A stretch of DNA of 64,000 nt from Mesorhizobium kowhaii (GCF_003253745.1 NZ_MZXV01000051.1:62001-126000); one strand, 5' to 3'. Shown: positions 16,921 to 28,109, counted from the stretch's first letter. The notes: generated by a model from the letters alone, not told the origin. Numbers and translations: made by a program.

Positions 16921-17886
16921 GTGTTCGACGGATTCAGCGCGATCTATGTCGTCTATGCCGCGGCAGCACTTACCGGCATCCTGATCGCCGAGGCCTGCTA
17001 CCTGCTTTTTGCCGGCCGCAGTGACAAGCGCGCCGCCATCAACCGGCGCATGAAACTGCAGGAAGGCAGGATCAGCCAGGAGCAGGTGCTTGTCCAGTTG
17101 CGCAAGGAGCGCGGCCTTGACGCGGGTACGTCGCTGTTTTCGCCGGACCGGTTTCGCGCTCTGCGGACCCAGTCGGGCATGATCATGCCGCTGCCGAAAT
17201 TCCTGATGATCACCTGCGGCGTGGCGATGGCCATGGCCTTGGTCGCCGTCTGGTACGGCTTGCCGCCGCTGATGGGGCTTGTCCTGTTTGTTGTGCTTGT
17301 GCCGGTGCTGCCGGTGATAACGTTGCGTTTCAAGCGCAAGCGCCGGGTGAAGCGGTTCGGCATGCAGTTGCCGGAGGCGCTGGAACTGATCACGCGCGGT
17401 CTGAAGGCCGGCCATCCGGTGCCGGTGGCGATCGCTATGGTGGCTCGCGAGATGCCCGATCCGATCGGTACAGAGTTCGGCGTCATCGCCGACGAAGTGA
17501 CCTATGGCTCCGATCTGGTTTCGGCGTTGAACTCGCTGTTCGACCGGGTCGGCCAGGAGGATCTGCCGCTGTTCGTCACCGCCGTCTCGATCCAGAGCAC
17601 CTCGGGCGGCAATCTGCGCGAGATCCTCGACGGCCTGGCGACGACGATCCGCGAGCGCGGCAAGCTGCGCCGCAAGGTGCGCGCCATTGCAACCGAAGGC
17701 CGCATGTCGGCCTACATCCTGACGGCGGTGCCGGCGTTGCTGTTTACCGCCATCATGGCGCTGATGCCGGGCTTCTACCGCGACGTCTGGGGCGAGGCGA
17801 AGACCTGGTACCTGCTTGGCGGCTCGATTACCTGGCTCATGCTGGGCAATCTGATGATGTTCAAGATGTCGAATTTCAAGTTCTGA
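16921..17886 (+). CDS. tadB: Tad inner-membrane platform protein TadB
   Basis: 321-residue type II secretion F-domain protein, one of the two inner-membrane platform subunits of the Tad machine. Membrane segments are seen at about 7-28 (IYVVYAAAALTGILIAEACYLL without hydrophilic breaks), two around 95-135, and two near the C-terminus (AYILTAVPALLFTAIMAL, LGGSITWLMLGNLM). The T2SSF core includes QLPEALELITRGLKAGHPVPVAI. Translation starts at the GTG at 16921, seven bases after AGGAG; longer in-frame reading would overlap cpaF. It is immediately followed by tadC. Confidence 0.93.
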   Translation: MFDGFSAIYVVYAAAALTGILIAEACYLLFAGRSDKRAAINRRMKLQEGRISQEQVLVQLRKERGLDAGTSLFSPDRFRALRTQSGMIMPLPKFLMITCGVAMAMALVAVWYGLPPLMGLVLFVVLVPVLPVITLRFKRKRRVKRFGMQLPEALELITRGLKAGHPVPVAIAMVAREMPDPIGTEFGVIADEVTYGSDLVSALNSLFDRVGQEDLPLFVTAVSIQSTSGGNLREILDGLATTIRERGKLRRKVRAIATEGRMSAYILTAVPALLFTAIMALMPGFYRDVWGEAKTWYLLGGSITWLMLGNLMMFKMSNFKF

Positions 17887-17887
17887 C

Positions 17888-18853
17888 ATGCAGGGCTTCA
17901 TCGAATTCCTCGCCTCGCTTGCGCCGACCTCGTTGATGCCGGTGGCCGTCCTGCTGCTGGCTGCGGGGGCTGCCGCTGTTGCATGGCCGATGATGGCGGC
18001 GAAGGGCGATCGTAACGAGGTCAAGCGCCGGCTCAAGGTCGACTACGGTCCCGTGGCCGCGAAACCAGAGCCGGTGCAGAAGAAGAATACCGGCGTCGTG
18101 CGCGAGAGGGCGGTGAAGCGGGCGCAGGAATTCTACGCCAAGAGCGATCCGGAAAATGTCGCCCGGCTGCGCATGAAGCTCATCCAGGCGGGATATATGG
18201 AGCCGCGCGCTGTCGGCATGTTCTTCCTGATCCGGTTCACCGCGATGATCGGCACGGCAATCGGTGTCTTTGTGCTTAACCGGTGGATGGCCAGCCCGGA
18301 CGCGACGATGGCCAGCCGCTGGACATTCGTCATTCTGTCAGGAGCGGCCGGCTATTTCGTGCCCGGCCTGGTGCTGAGCCAGAAAGTCCGGGAACGCAGG
18401 CGTGAGTACCGCAACGGCTTTCCCGATTTCATGGACCTGATGATCGTCTGCTCGGATGCCGGCATGAGCATGGAGGCCGGCATCGAGCGCGTGTCGAAGG
18501 AACTCGCCAAGACCTATCCCGCGCTCAGCCAGAACCTGCAGCTGGTGTCGCTGGAGCTGAGGGCCGGGCGCAGCCTTGACGATGCGCTGAAGGCGCTCGC
18601 CGACCGCCTCAGCCTGGACGAGGTGCGTTCCTTCGCCACGCTGCTGCAGCAGTCCAAGGAACTCGGCACGAGCCTGTCGGGAGCGCTACGCGTCTTTTCC
18701 GACGACATGCGCCACAAGCGCATGTCGCTGGCCGAGGAAAAAGCGCACGCCCTGCCGGCCAAGATGTCGGTGCCGGTGGTGGTGTGCATCCTGCCGGTGG
18801 TGCTGATGATTGCGGCCATTCCGGTCATCGTCAAAATGACGATGGCGCACTAG
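17888..18853 (+). CDS. tadC: Tad inner-membrane platform protein TadC
   Basis: 321-residue second T2SSF platform protein, partner of TadB. It has an N-terminal membrane segment (LMPVAVLLLAAGAAAVAW), a central pair (FFLIRFTAMIGTAIGVFVL and WTFVILSGAAGYFVPGLVL), and a C-terminal helix (PVVVCILPVVLMIAAIPVIV). The cytoplasmic F-domain carries the characteristic FPDFMDLMIVCSDAGMSMEAGIERV and ADRLSLDEVRSFATLLQQSKELG. It starts one base after the tadB stop. The next gene is a protein of unknown function rather than tadD, after a 39-base gap. Confidence 0.93.
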   Translation: MQGFIEFLASLAPTSLMPVAVLLLAAGAAAVAWPMMAAKGDRNEVKRRLKVDYGPVAAKPEPVQKKNTGVVRERAVKRAQEFYAKSDPENVARLRMKLIQAGYMEPRAVGMFFLIRFTAMIGTAIGVFVLNRWMASPDATMASRWTFVILSGAAGYFVPGLVLSQKVRERRREYRNGFPDFMDLMIVCSDAGMSMEAGIERVSKELAKTYPALSQNLQLVSLELRAGRSLDDALKALADRLSLDEVRSFATLLQQSKELGTSLSGALRVFSDDMRHKRMSLAEEKAHALPAKMSVPVVVCILPVVLMIAAIPVIVKMTMAH

Positions 18854-18892
18854 GCGCGCGCGCCACGAAAGCCAGCCCAAGCCAGGACAAAC

Positions 18893-19303
18893 ATGGCGTT
18901 CGCGATCAAGGCCGAAATTGCCGATCCACGGGCGAATACGTTCGTATTCACGGCGCAAAAGACCATGTATGGCGGCAAACATATCGCCAAAGGCGATACG
19001 GTTTTCCTGTTTGCCAGTGAGAACGAGGGCGGCCAAGGTCTTGTCGCGCGCGGCCTTGTCACCTCCACTGAAGCGATCCTGAGGAAGCCCGGCATTGCCC
19101 GGCAAACGCCGCGCGTCAGCCTTGCCATCGAACGCACCGCGCTGGCCAAGCGGCCACTGGGACGCAGCGAGCTCAAACGTCTCAACGACTGGAATGACGG
19201 CCAGCCTGGCACCGAGCTCAATTTCAAATTCTATCGTCAGGCAACGAACAAGGTCGTCGGCATCTCGGACGGCGCGGCGGCGTTTCTCAACGATTTTTTC
19301 TAG
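18893..19303 (+). CDS. Hypothetical protein between tadC and tadD
   Basis: 136 residues with no signal peptide or membrane helix, so probably cytoplasmic. It is preceded by CCAGGACAAAC, a reasonable ribosome site. The stretch GKHIAKGDTVFLFASENEGGQGLVARGLV has the look of a small beta-barrel of the EVE/PUA-like kind, which often binds modified bases, but this is only a visual impression. The second half is basic (LAKRPLGRSELKRLNDW) and the end is short and hydrophobic (AAAFLNDFF). Position after tadC suggests co-transcription with the pilus genes, yet nothing in the sequence ties it to secretion. No function is assigned. Confidence 0.7.
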   Translation: MAFAIKAEIADPRANTFVFTAQKTMYGGKHIAKGDTVFLFASENEGGQGLVARGLVTSTEAILRKPGIARQTPRVSLAIERTALAKRPLGRSELKRLNDWNDGQPGTELNFKFYRQATNKVVGISDGAAAFLNDFF

Positions 19304-19497
19304 CCCGCGGGGCGGGCCAGGCCAGGCAACCCGAACTTCGGTTGCCGTGGTCAAAGTCCTCTGGCCTGCACTGGATGGTTAATGGCTGGTGTGCCCGAAG
19401 CTTAATTTTAAGAGCGTTTTGGCACCGAAGTTTAATCGCTCGGATGTAGTGTGTTTCCTGAAGAACGACCCGGCAAATCGGGCGATGAGGCAGGGGC

Positions 19498-19968
19498 ATG
19501 CGTCACAGTAACTTCACGGCAATGGCCGCGATGGCGGCCGTCTTGATGATGTCTGGTTGTACGACAAGCGGCGTCGACACCACCAAGACCACCGCCATCC
19601 AACCGGCGGCAAAGGACATCGACACTTCCGATCTGGCGCAAGGCAAGGCGCAGTTTCGCGACGCCAATTACGGCCTCGCCGAACAGCATTTCCGCAAGGC
19701 CGTCGAGTTGAAGGCCGACAATGCCGAAGCCTGGATGGGGCTCGCCGCTTCCTATGATGAACTTGGCCGCTTCGACTTCGCCGACCGTGCCTACAACCAG
19801 CTTTTGAGAGTCGCCGGCCGCAAGCCGCAGATCGTCAACAACATGGGCTATTCGCAACTGTTGCGTGGCAATCGCAAGAAGGCCAAGGCGCTGCTGCTCG
19901 AAGCGAGGGCCGGCATGGCCGATCCCACGGTCGTCAACGCCAATCTCGCTCTGCTGAACAAGGGTTGA
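19498..19968 (+). CDS. tadD: TadD-like TPR lipoprotein
   Basis: 156-residue predicted outer-membrane lipoprotein. The signal ends in the lipobox MSGC (Cys21), followed by a Thr/Lys-rich linker and, from about residue 45, two to three tetratricopeptide repeats (DLAQGKAQFRDANYGLAEQHFRKAVELKADNAEAW, then GLAASYDELGRFDFADRAYNQLL and a third). TadD proteins stabilise the secretin and help Flp assembly. It is shorter than many TadD proteins, and the gap of 194 bases before it contains AT-rich TTAATTTTAA (around 19400), so it may have its own promoter. Assignment as TadD rests on TPRs, lipobox and location. Confidence 0.82.
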   Translation: MRHSNFTAMAAMAAVLMMSGCTTSGVDTTKTTAIQPAAKDIDTSDLAQGKAQFRDANYGLAEQHFRKAVELKADNAEAWMGLAASYDELGRFDFADRAYNQLLRVAGRKPQIVNNMGYSQLLRGNRKKAKALLLEARAGMADPTVVNANLALLNKG

Positions 19969-20133
19969 TCTGGTCGGCGCATCCAAGGGTGCGGTTTCGG
20001 GACACAGGGCATCGACGCTTTGTAAACCGTATCCGCAGGTTGCGTCGAAAGATCGGCTGAAAACCGTATCTGAGGGCTGCCGCTGACCTAGAATGCAGCG
20101 CATCCGCCGACGCTCGAGAGGCCTTCGCCCGAC

Positions 20134-21309
20134 ATGCTGGACTTCAGTTCGCTCCTGCTCGCAGCCGCGCTGTCGGGCATCTGCCTCAGCGTTACCATGT
20201 TTGCGATTTGGTGCACCGCGCCAAAGGCAGGTTTCGTGCTGACTGTGGCGTGCGGCATTCTGGTGCTTGTCGCGCATGTGATCCTGTTCTGGCGATACAC
20301 CAAAGAGCCCGACCCGTTGCTCTGCCAGATCGTGCTTGCTCTGCTCAGCCTGGGGTTCCTGATCATTTGCCTGTCGTCCATGCAGTATCTCGGCGTGCCC
20401 GGCTACAGGCGTGCCGTTGCTCCGACGCTTGCCGCCATGGCTATTTGCGCGGCCGTGACCTTCATCGGCCTTGATGGTGTAGGCTTCATCATCACCTACG
20501 CGACGGTAACGGCACTGCTGTCGGCGATCGGCGTCATGTTCTGGATCAACGGCAGCCATGATCGCCGGATCCTGCTGGTGGTTTCGTTTCTGAGCGGCAC
20601 CTGTGCGGTGTCGTTTGCGCTCTGTGGCATGGTTCTGCTGGGCCGGGGGCAGTGGGCGCTCGCGGCCGCGCCCGACAATTGGGCCGAACGACTGAACTCC
20701 GTCGTCGCGGTGGCCTGCATGACCGGGCTCGGCGCATTGACGCTTTCCCTCCACCACCTGCAGGCGCAGATCGAGCTGAAGGCCGAAACCATGACCGACC
20801 CGCTGACGGGGTTGATGAACCGCCGGGCGCTGACATCGCTCTATGGCGAGCGGAGTTTCGGTCCGTTCATGTCCGTCGTCATGTTCGACCTCGACCACTT
20901 CAAGCGGACGAACGACGTCTACGGTCACCCGGTCGGCGACCAGGTCCTGTGCCGCTTCGCCGCGGTCATCAAGAAATATGCCCGGACCGGCGTCGACGCC
21001 TTTCGCCTCGGCGGCGAGGAATTCGCCGTCGTCATATCGCGGATGACGGATGAAAGGGCCTACGATCTCGCCAGCAAGATCGGCGTCGCCTTCGGCACCG
21101 AAATCGTTGCCACCCAGCTCGGTCCGTTGCGCAGCACGGTCAGCGGCGGCATCGGCTTTGGCGAGACCGACGGCCGCAGACTCGACGACGTGCTGGCCGA
21201 GGCCGACACGGCGCTCTATGCCGCCAAGCGCGCCGGGAGAAATTGCGTCATCAGCCGCAAAAGCACGGCCAAGGCCGAACCGGTCAAGCCTGCCTTGCGC
21301 TCGGCGTAG
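20134..21309 (+). CDS. Membrane-bound diguanylate cyclase (GGDEF)
   Basis: 391 residues. Residues 1-215 contain six or seven membrane helices forming an uncharacterised sensor (for example FSSLLLAAALSGICLSVTMFAIW). The C-terminal GGDEF domain begins at TMTDPLTGLMNRRAL and has an intact active site RLGGEEF (Gly293-Phe297) and FDLDHFKRTND, so it should make c-di-GMP. The inhibitory I-site (RxxD at fixed spacing) reads R-T-G-V, so product inhibition is probably absent. No EAL domain is present. It lies just after the tad locus, and c-di-GMP commonly governs pili and adhesion; a functional link is inferred only from location. A hairpin terminator follows it. Confidence 0.9.
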   Translation: MLDFSSLLLAAALSGICLSVTMFAIWCTAPKAGFVLTVACGILVLVAHVILFWRYTKEPDPLLCQIVLALLSLGFLIICLSSMQYLGVPGYRRAVAPTLAAMAICAAVTFIGLDGVGFIITYATVTALLSAIGVMFWINGSHDRRILLVVSFLSGTCAVSFALCGMVLLGRGQWALAAAPDNWAERLNSVVAVACMTGLGALTLSLHHLQAQIELKAETMTDPLTGLMNRRALTSLYGERSFGPFMSVVMFDLDHFKRTNDVYGHPVGDQVLCRFAAVIKKYARTGVDAFRLGGEEFAVVISRMTDERAYDLASKIGVAFGTEIVATQLGPLRSTVSGGIGFGETDGRRLDDVLAEADTALYAAKRAGRNCVISRKSTAKAEPVKPALRSA

Positions 21310-21316
21310 AACCTGT

Positions 21317-21356
21317 CCCATCCCGATGGGATCGGGATGGGCCTCCATTTGTTTGT
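21317..21356 (+). terminator. Likely Rho-independent terminator of the diguanylate cyclase gene
   Basis: A perfect inverted repeat, CCCATCCCGAT (21317-21327) and ATCGGGATGGG (21331-21341), with a three-base loop, is followed by CCTCCATTTGTTTGTTT. The T-rich stretch is interrupted, so efficiency is uncertain. Confidence 0.6.
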
Positions 21357-21358
21357 TT

Positions 21359-21531
21359 GAGCATGATCTCTGGACAAACGGTTTCCTCTTGTCCGAGAAA
21401 ACCGGTGCCCACTTTCGGGATCATGCTCTAAAGCGCGTCGCGTCGAAACGGATTCATGCGACGCGCTTTAAGTCTTTGTTTGTATGCATGTCGTTGTCTC
21501 AAAACCGGGGCCACTTTTGAGCGACATGCAT
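21359..21531. repeat. Composite rhizobial palindromic intergenic element, three hairpins (family 2)
   Basis: Three consecutive inverted repeats fill the gap between two convergent genes. The first pairs GAGCATGATC (21359-21368) with GATCATGCTC (21419-21428). The second pairs AAAGCGCGTCGC with GCGACGCGCTTT (21430-21469). The third pairs ATGCATGTCG (21484-21493) with CGACATGCAT (ending 21531). The second and third units recur, the second in shortened form, at 43532-43611. The modular design resembles the mosaic intergenic elements known from rhizobia (RIME-type); exact family membership was not checked. Confidence 0.8.
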
Positions 21532-21534
21532 TAG

Positions 21535-24345
<2,811 letters not shown>

Positions 24346-24362
24346 CTTTTTTGGTCCTGCTA

Positions 24363-24731
24363 TCAGCCGATGTGGGCCAGGTAAGCGGCCTCATCCATGA
24401 GGCCTTCCAACTGGCTCTCATTGGCCAGTTTCATCTTCCACAGCCAACCGGCGCCGGTTGCCGCCGAGTTGACCAGCGACGGGTCCGACGACAGCGTGCC
24501 GTTGGCTTCGGTGATCTCGCCGTCGGCCGGTGCGTAGACGTCTGAGGCCGCCTTGACGGATTCGACCACCACGGCGGTGTCGCCCTTGGCCAGCTTCTTT
24601 CCCGTCTCGGGCAGTTCGACGAAGACGAGATCGCCGAGCTGCTCCTGCGCGTAGTTGGTGATGCCGACAGTGGCGATGCCGCCCTCGACGCGGAGCCATT
24701 CGTGATCTTCGGTGAAATAGGTCTTTGCCAT
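24363..24731 (-). CDS. gcvH: Glycine cleavage system H protein
   Basis: 122-residue lipoyl carrier that shuttles the aminomethyl group between the P and T proteins. The lipoylated lysine is Lys60 in VVESVKAASDVYAP, inside the typical biotinyl/lipoyl fold (start TYFTEDHEWLRVEGG, end EGLMDEAAYLAHIG). The ribosome site AAGGATAATCTTC lies partly inside the gcvT stop region, and the gap to gcvT is only five bases. Fully standard length and composition. Confidence 0.98.
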   Translation of the reverse strand: MAKTYFTEDHEWLRVEGGIATVGITNYAQEQLGDLVFVELPETGKKLAKGDTAVVVESVKAASDVYAPADGEITEANGTLSSDPSLVNSAATGAGWLWKMKLANESQLEGLMDEAAYLAHIG

Positions 24732-24736
24732 GAAGA

Positions 24737-25837
24737 TTATCCTTTGCGGTAGCGATGCGGTGTGAAGGGCAGGGAGCTGATATCGACAGGGATTTTCGTG
24801 CCGCGCACATCGGCGAAAACCCGTGTGCCGGGCTTGGCCAGCGGCGTTGCGACATAACCCATTGCGACCGGATGGCCGGCCGAGGGGCCGAAGCCGCCTG
24901 ATGTGACATGGCCGGCGGGCTTGCCGTCGGCATCAAAGAGCGCGGCACCGGCGCGCACCGGCTGGCGGCCCTCGGGCTTCAGGCCGACCCGCTTTTGCGC
25001 GGGGCCTCGCTCAAGGGCGGCGCGCAGGGCGTCAGCGCCGATGAAAGCGCCGGAAGCGCGGATCTCTTTCGGGATCGCCCACATCAGTCCGGCGCTGGCC
25101 GGGTCGGTCTCCGGCGTGATGTCCTGGCCGTGCAGGCACAGCCCAGCCTCCAGCCGCAGGCTGTCGCGAGCGGCAAGGCCGATCCACAGCACGCGTTCAT
25201 CGCCGAGCAGTTTCGCGACGAGGTCGCGCGCATCGGTCTCCGGCAGGCCGATCTCGAAACCATCCTCGCCGGTATAGCCGGAGCGGCTCATGAACCAGTT
25301 CTGCCGTGGCTCGACACCATGCATGAACAAAAGCGAGCCGGTCTCGATGCCGGCGCGGGAAAGGGCGGCCCAGGCTTCAGGGCCCTGGATAGCCAGGAAG
25401 ACGCGCTCGAGCGGTTCGACCTTGGCGTCGAAATCCGCGGCAAGCGCACGCAAATGCTTTTCGTCGGCCACGGCATTGCCGGCGTTGGCGACCACCATGA
25501 AACGCTGGTCGCCGAGCCTGGTGACGATCAGATCGTCCAGAATGCCGCCTGCCTCATTGAGGAAGAAGGACAGTTTGGACTGCGAGATTTCGAGCGCGCC
25601 GGCATCCAGGGGACAAGCGCGGTTGAGTAGCGAAACCGCCTCAGGCCCACTGACCTCGAACAGCTTCATATGCGAGATGTCGAACAGGCCGGCATGCTCT
25701 CGGGTGTGGAGATGCTCCTTCATGACGCCGGCCGGATAGGTCAGCGGCATCGACCAGCCGGCAAAGGCGCCAAAGCGTGCACCAGCGGCCACGTGGATAT
25801 CTTCGAGGGGAAGGTGTTTGGTGTCGTCGCCCGTCAT
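24737..25837 (-). CDS. gcvT: Aminomethyltransferase, T protein of glycine cleavage
   Basis: 366-residue tetrahydrofolate-dependent enzyme that releases ammonia from aminomethyl-GcvH and makes methylene-THF. Family features are the start HVAAGARFGAFAGWSMPLTYPAGVMKEH, the DISHMKLFEVSGPEA segment, SRSGYTGEDGFEIGLP and the GYVATPLAKPGTRVFADVRG ending. The ATG at 25837 is preceded by GGAGATGAC. It is the first gene of the operon and lies 47 bases downstream of a tandem glycine riboswitch, so glycine should directly raise expression of all three genes. Confidence 0.97.
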   Translation of the reverse strand: MTGDDTKHLPLEDIHVAAGARFGAFAGWSMPLTYPAGVMKEHLHTREHAGLFDISHMKLFEVSGPEAVSLLNRACPLDAGALEISQSKLSFFLNEAGGILDDLIVTRLGDQRFMVVANAGNAVADEKHLRALAADFDAKVEPLERVFLAIQGPEAWAALSRAGIETGSLLFMHGVEPRQNWFMSRSGYTGEDGFEIGLPETDARDLVAKLLGDERVLWIGLAARDSLRLEAGLCLHGQDITPETDPASAGLMWAIPKEIRASGAFIGADALRAALERGPAQKRVGLKPEGRQPVRAGAALFDADGKPAGHVTSGGFGPSAGHPVAMGYVATPLAKPGTRVFADVRGTKIPVDISSLPFTPHRYRKG

Positions 25838-25884
25838 GTCATCTCCAGAGTCGCACGCAATCGGCCGCGAATGGCGACCAGTCC

Positions 25885-26064
25885 GTGCCCCTCTGTCTGA
25901 AGCCTGAGAGACTCGCGCAGCCGGAACTCTGTCAGCGGCGCTTACACCTTCGGCGCGGGGGCAAGCCCCGACTTTCCAGAGTGTCTTTCCCGTCTACGGT
26001 TCTTTTGCCTGAGAGATTTCGGGCGATTTCCCCTTCGGCGACAGCTTTCGCTGTTCTCTCCCGC
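25885..26064 (-). ncRNA. Tandem glycine riboswitch (gcvT RNA element)
   Basis: Read on the minus strand, the 5' aptamer starts at GCGGGAGAG (26064) with CGCCGAAGGGG, then CTCTCAGGCAAAAG (around 26000-26013) and ACTCTGGAAAG (about 25977). The second aptamer follows directly, with GCCGAAGGTGTAAG and CTCTCAGGCTTC (25897-25910). These paired blocks, each a CCGAAG core plus a CTCTCAGGC closing strand, are the consensus of the two-aptamer glycine riboswitch. It precedes gcvT by fewer than 50 bases. In characterised cases glycine binding turns expression on. The switch mechanism (transcription or translation) cannot be decided here. Confidence 0.95.
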
Positions 26065-26260
26065 AAACAGGTAGGACTCGCAAAAGTCCTCGACTCATCA
26101 TCCATAGCCCGTCAACGACACATTGTCACCTGCCAGCGACGTCTTGCTGACAAGTCTTCGCTAACCACGCCGTTTGCCGGTTTTTCAAGACACTGCTGAT
26201 ATGTTGGCGGCTGTGAGGCTTTGGGCCGGCGCTTGCCGGCGGCGGACGGGGGGACGACAA

Positions 26261-27262
26261 ATGGGCGAATTGATCATGAGCGCGCCGGTGACGGGGCTGA
26301 CCTCGAAAAGCCGCATCACCAGGGAAGACGTGGCCATGTTGCGCCATGAAGTGTTCGGCGATGGCGTGGTGACGCGCGGCGAGGCCGAGGCGCTGTTCGC
26401 GCTCGACGCCACGGCCAAGGACAAGTGCCAGGAATGGCCGCAGTTCTTTGTCGAGGCGGTCACCGACTACATCGTCCACCAGGAAAAGCCGTCGGGCTAC
26501 ATCTCGCAGGACAATGCCGACTGGCTGATCCGCACGATCTCGCGTGACGGCATGGTCGACAGCCGAACCGAACTCGAATTGCTGGTCCATGTGCTGGAAG
26601 AAGCAAGATCGTCGCCGAGCCAGCTTTGCGTCTATGCGCTGGAGCAGGTCGCCCACGCCGTCATCGACGGCAAGGGACCGCTGATGCTCGGTGGTGCGCT
26701 GGTTCCCGGACTGATCGCCAAGGCGGAGGTCGAGCTGCTGCGCCGGATCCTCCATGCCCATGGCGGCGACGGCAACATCGCCATCACGCGCGCCGAGGCC
26801 GAGGTGCTGTTCAAGATCAATGAGCAGACAGCCCAGGCCAACAACGATCCGTCCTGGAACGATCTGTTCGTCAAGGCGATCGCCAATTTCGTCATGTGCT
26901 CGGCCGGCTACGAGGCGCCGACACGCGATGTGGCGCTGCGCCGTGATGCCTTCCTCGAACATGCCGATCCGGAAATCGGCGGTTTCTTCAGCCGCATGGT
27001 CGCCGGTGGCCTCGCCGGCATCATGGAGGCCTACCGCTCACCCGACGACATCGAGGCCGAGTGGGAAGCCAAGAACAGGGCGGCTGAAGCCCTGGCCCGC
27101 CGCGCCGAAACGATCGATGCCGGCGAAGCCAGCTGGCTGATCGAGCACATCGGGGTAGACAGGCCGTTGTACGAGAACGAGCGCGCACTGCTGACCCTGA
27201 TCAAGCATGCGTCGCCGGAAATCCATCCGGCGCTCAAGCCGCTGCTCGACAAGGTTGCCTGA
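26261..27262 (+). CDS. Conserved hypothetical protein with an internal duplication
   Basis: 333 residues, starting at an ATG eight bases after GGGGGGA; a longer version from 26174 lacks a good ribosome site. No signal peptide or membrane helix. Two halves resemble each other. Residues 22-72 (EDVAMLRHEVFGDG, then VTRGEAEALFALD and FFVEAVTDYI) match 155-212 (AEVELLRRILHAHGGDG, then ITRAEAEVLFKIN and LFVKAIANFV). Residues 81-115 (DNADWLIRTI and TELELLVHVL) match about 287-318 (GEASWLIEHI and NERALLTLI). The FGDG and GGDGN turns resemble EF-hand loops, but a full calcium-ligand pattern is not clear. It is divergent from the riboswitch and unrelated to glycine metabolism as far as can be seen. Function unknown. 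Confidence 0.8.
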   Translation: MGELIMSAPVTGLTSKSRITREDVAMLRHEVFGDGVVTRGEAEALFALDATAKDKCQEWPQFFVEAVTDYIVHQEKPSGYISQDNADWLIRTISRDGMVDSRTELELLVHVLEEARSSPSQLCVYALEQVAHAVIDGKGPLMLGGALVPGLIAKAEVELLRRILHAHGGDGNIAITRAEAEVLFKINEQTAQANNDPSWNDLFVKAIANFVMCSAGYEAPTRDVALRRDAFLEHADPEIGGFFSRMVAGGLAGIMEAYRSPDDIEAEWEAKNRAAEALARRAETIDAGEASWLIEHIGVDRPLYENERALLTLIKHASPEIHPALKPLLDKVA

Positions 27263-27316
27263 ACCGGGCGGCGGCGCTCGCTAGCCCCCCGGCCGATCAT
27301 CATTTTGCGGTGCGGT

Positions 27317-28108
27317 TCAGATTCCACCGTACCAGTCGTAGCCATTGTCTTCCCAATAGCCGCCCCTGCCGCCGCCGACATTGGCGAAGCCGTCGACCAG
27401 CTCGATCTTGTAGAGATATTTCGGCATCTTGTAGCCAAGCTGACGCTCGACGCGGACGCGCAGCGGCGCGCCGTTCTCGACTGGCAGCGGCTTGCCGTTG
27501 ACGCCATAGGCGAGGATCGTCTGCGGGTGGCGGGCATCGATCAGGTCGATGGTGCCGTAATATTTGATGTCGCCGGAGAGGCTGCGGTCGATCGTGTCGA
27601 GACAATGGAACATGACGTAGCGCGCCTGCGGCTTGACCACCGCCTGGTCGAGCACCAGCGACAGCGGCGTGCCGGTCCATTTGGCGATGCAGCTCCAGCC
27701 TTCGACGCAGTCATGGCGGGTGATCTGGGTGCGGCTCGGCATGTTCATCAACTGCTCGCGGCTGAGCGATAGCGGCTTTTCGACAAGGCCCGAAACCTCC
27801 AGCCGCCAATCGGCGAAATTGTTGGCAAGCAAGCCCTTGTAGACGTCGTCATCTGGCGCCGTGACGCCGTTCGGCCGCTGCGGCTGGCGGATGTCGGCCT
27901 CGGTGAATTCCGGCGCCAGCGCATCGCGTCCGGCGAGCAGGCGTTGCGCCCGGTATGTCAGGCCATTGGCGTTTTCGAGGAAGCTGCGCAGGCCGCTGCC
28001 AATGCTCAGCTGGCTGTCGAAGGCGTCGCAGCCCGACAGCATGATGCCGGAGGCGCCAAGGCTGGCACCCGTCAGGAACTTCCGGCGGCTGATCTCTAAC
28101 TTCGCCAT
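27317..28108 (-). CDS. Tat-exported molybdopterin oxidoreductase, predicted lipoprotein (YedY/MsrP-like fold)
   Basis: 263-residue member of the sulfite oxidase/YedY molybdenum-cofactor superfamily. The N-terminus has a twin-arginine motif SRRKFLTG (Arg8-Arg9) and then a lipobox LSGC (Cys27), so it is predicted to be folded in the cytoplasm, exported by Tat and lipid-anchored. The cofactor cysteine is probably Cys134 in HDCVEGWSC; other features are FHCLDTIDRSLSGDIKYY and GAPLRVRVERQLGYK. It starts one base after the stop of the cytochrome b gene, so the two probably form an electron-transfer pair like MsrPQ or YedYZ. It is shorter than MsrP, so methionine sulfoxide reductase activity should not be assumed. 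Confidence 0.85.
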   Translation of the reverse strand: MAKLEISRRKFLTGASLGASGIMLSGCDAFDSQLSIGSGLRSFLENANGLTYRAQRLLAGRDALAPEFTEADIRQPQRPNGVTAPDDDVYKGLLANNFADWRLEVSGLVEKPLSLSREQLMNMPSRTQITRHDCVEGWSCIAKWTGTPLSLVLDQAVVKPQARYVMFHCLDTIDRSLSGDIKYYGTIDLIDARHPQTILAYGVNGKPLPVENGAPLRVRVERQLGYKMPKYLYKIELVDGFANVGGGRGGYWEDNGYDWYGGI

Positions 28109-28109
28109 A

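Noticed and set aside
19432..21348. Long minus-strand frame antisense to the TadD-like and diguanylate cyclase genes
   Set aside because: Low-complexity, His/Arg/Gln-rich translation typical of antisense reading of GC-rich genes.
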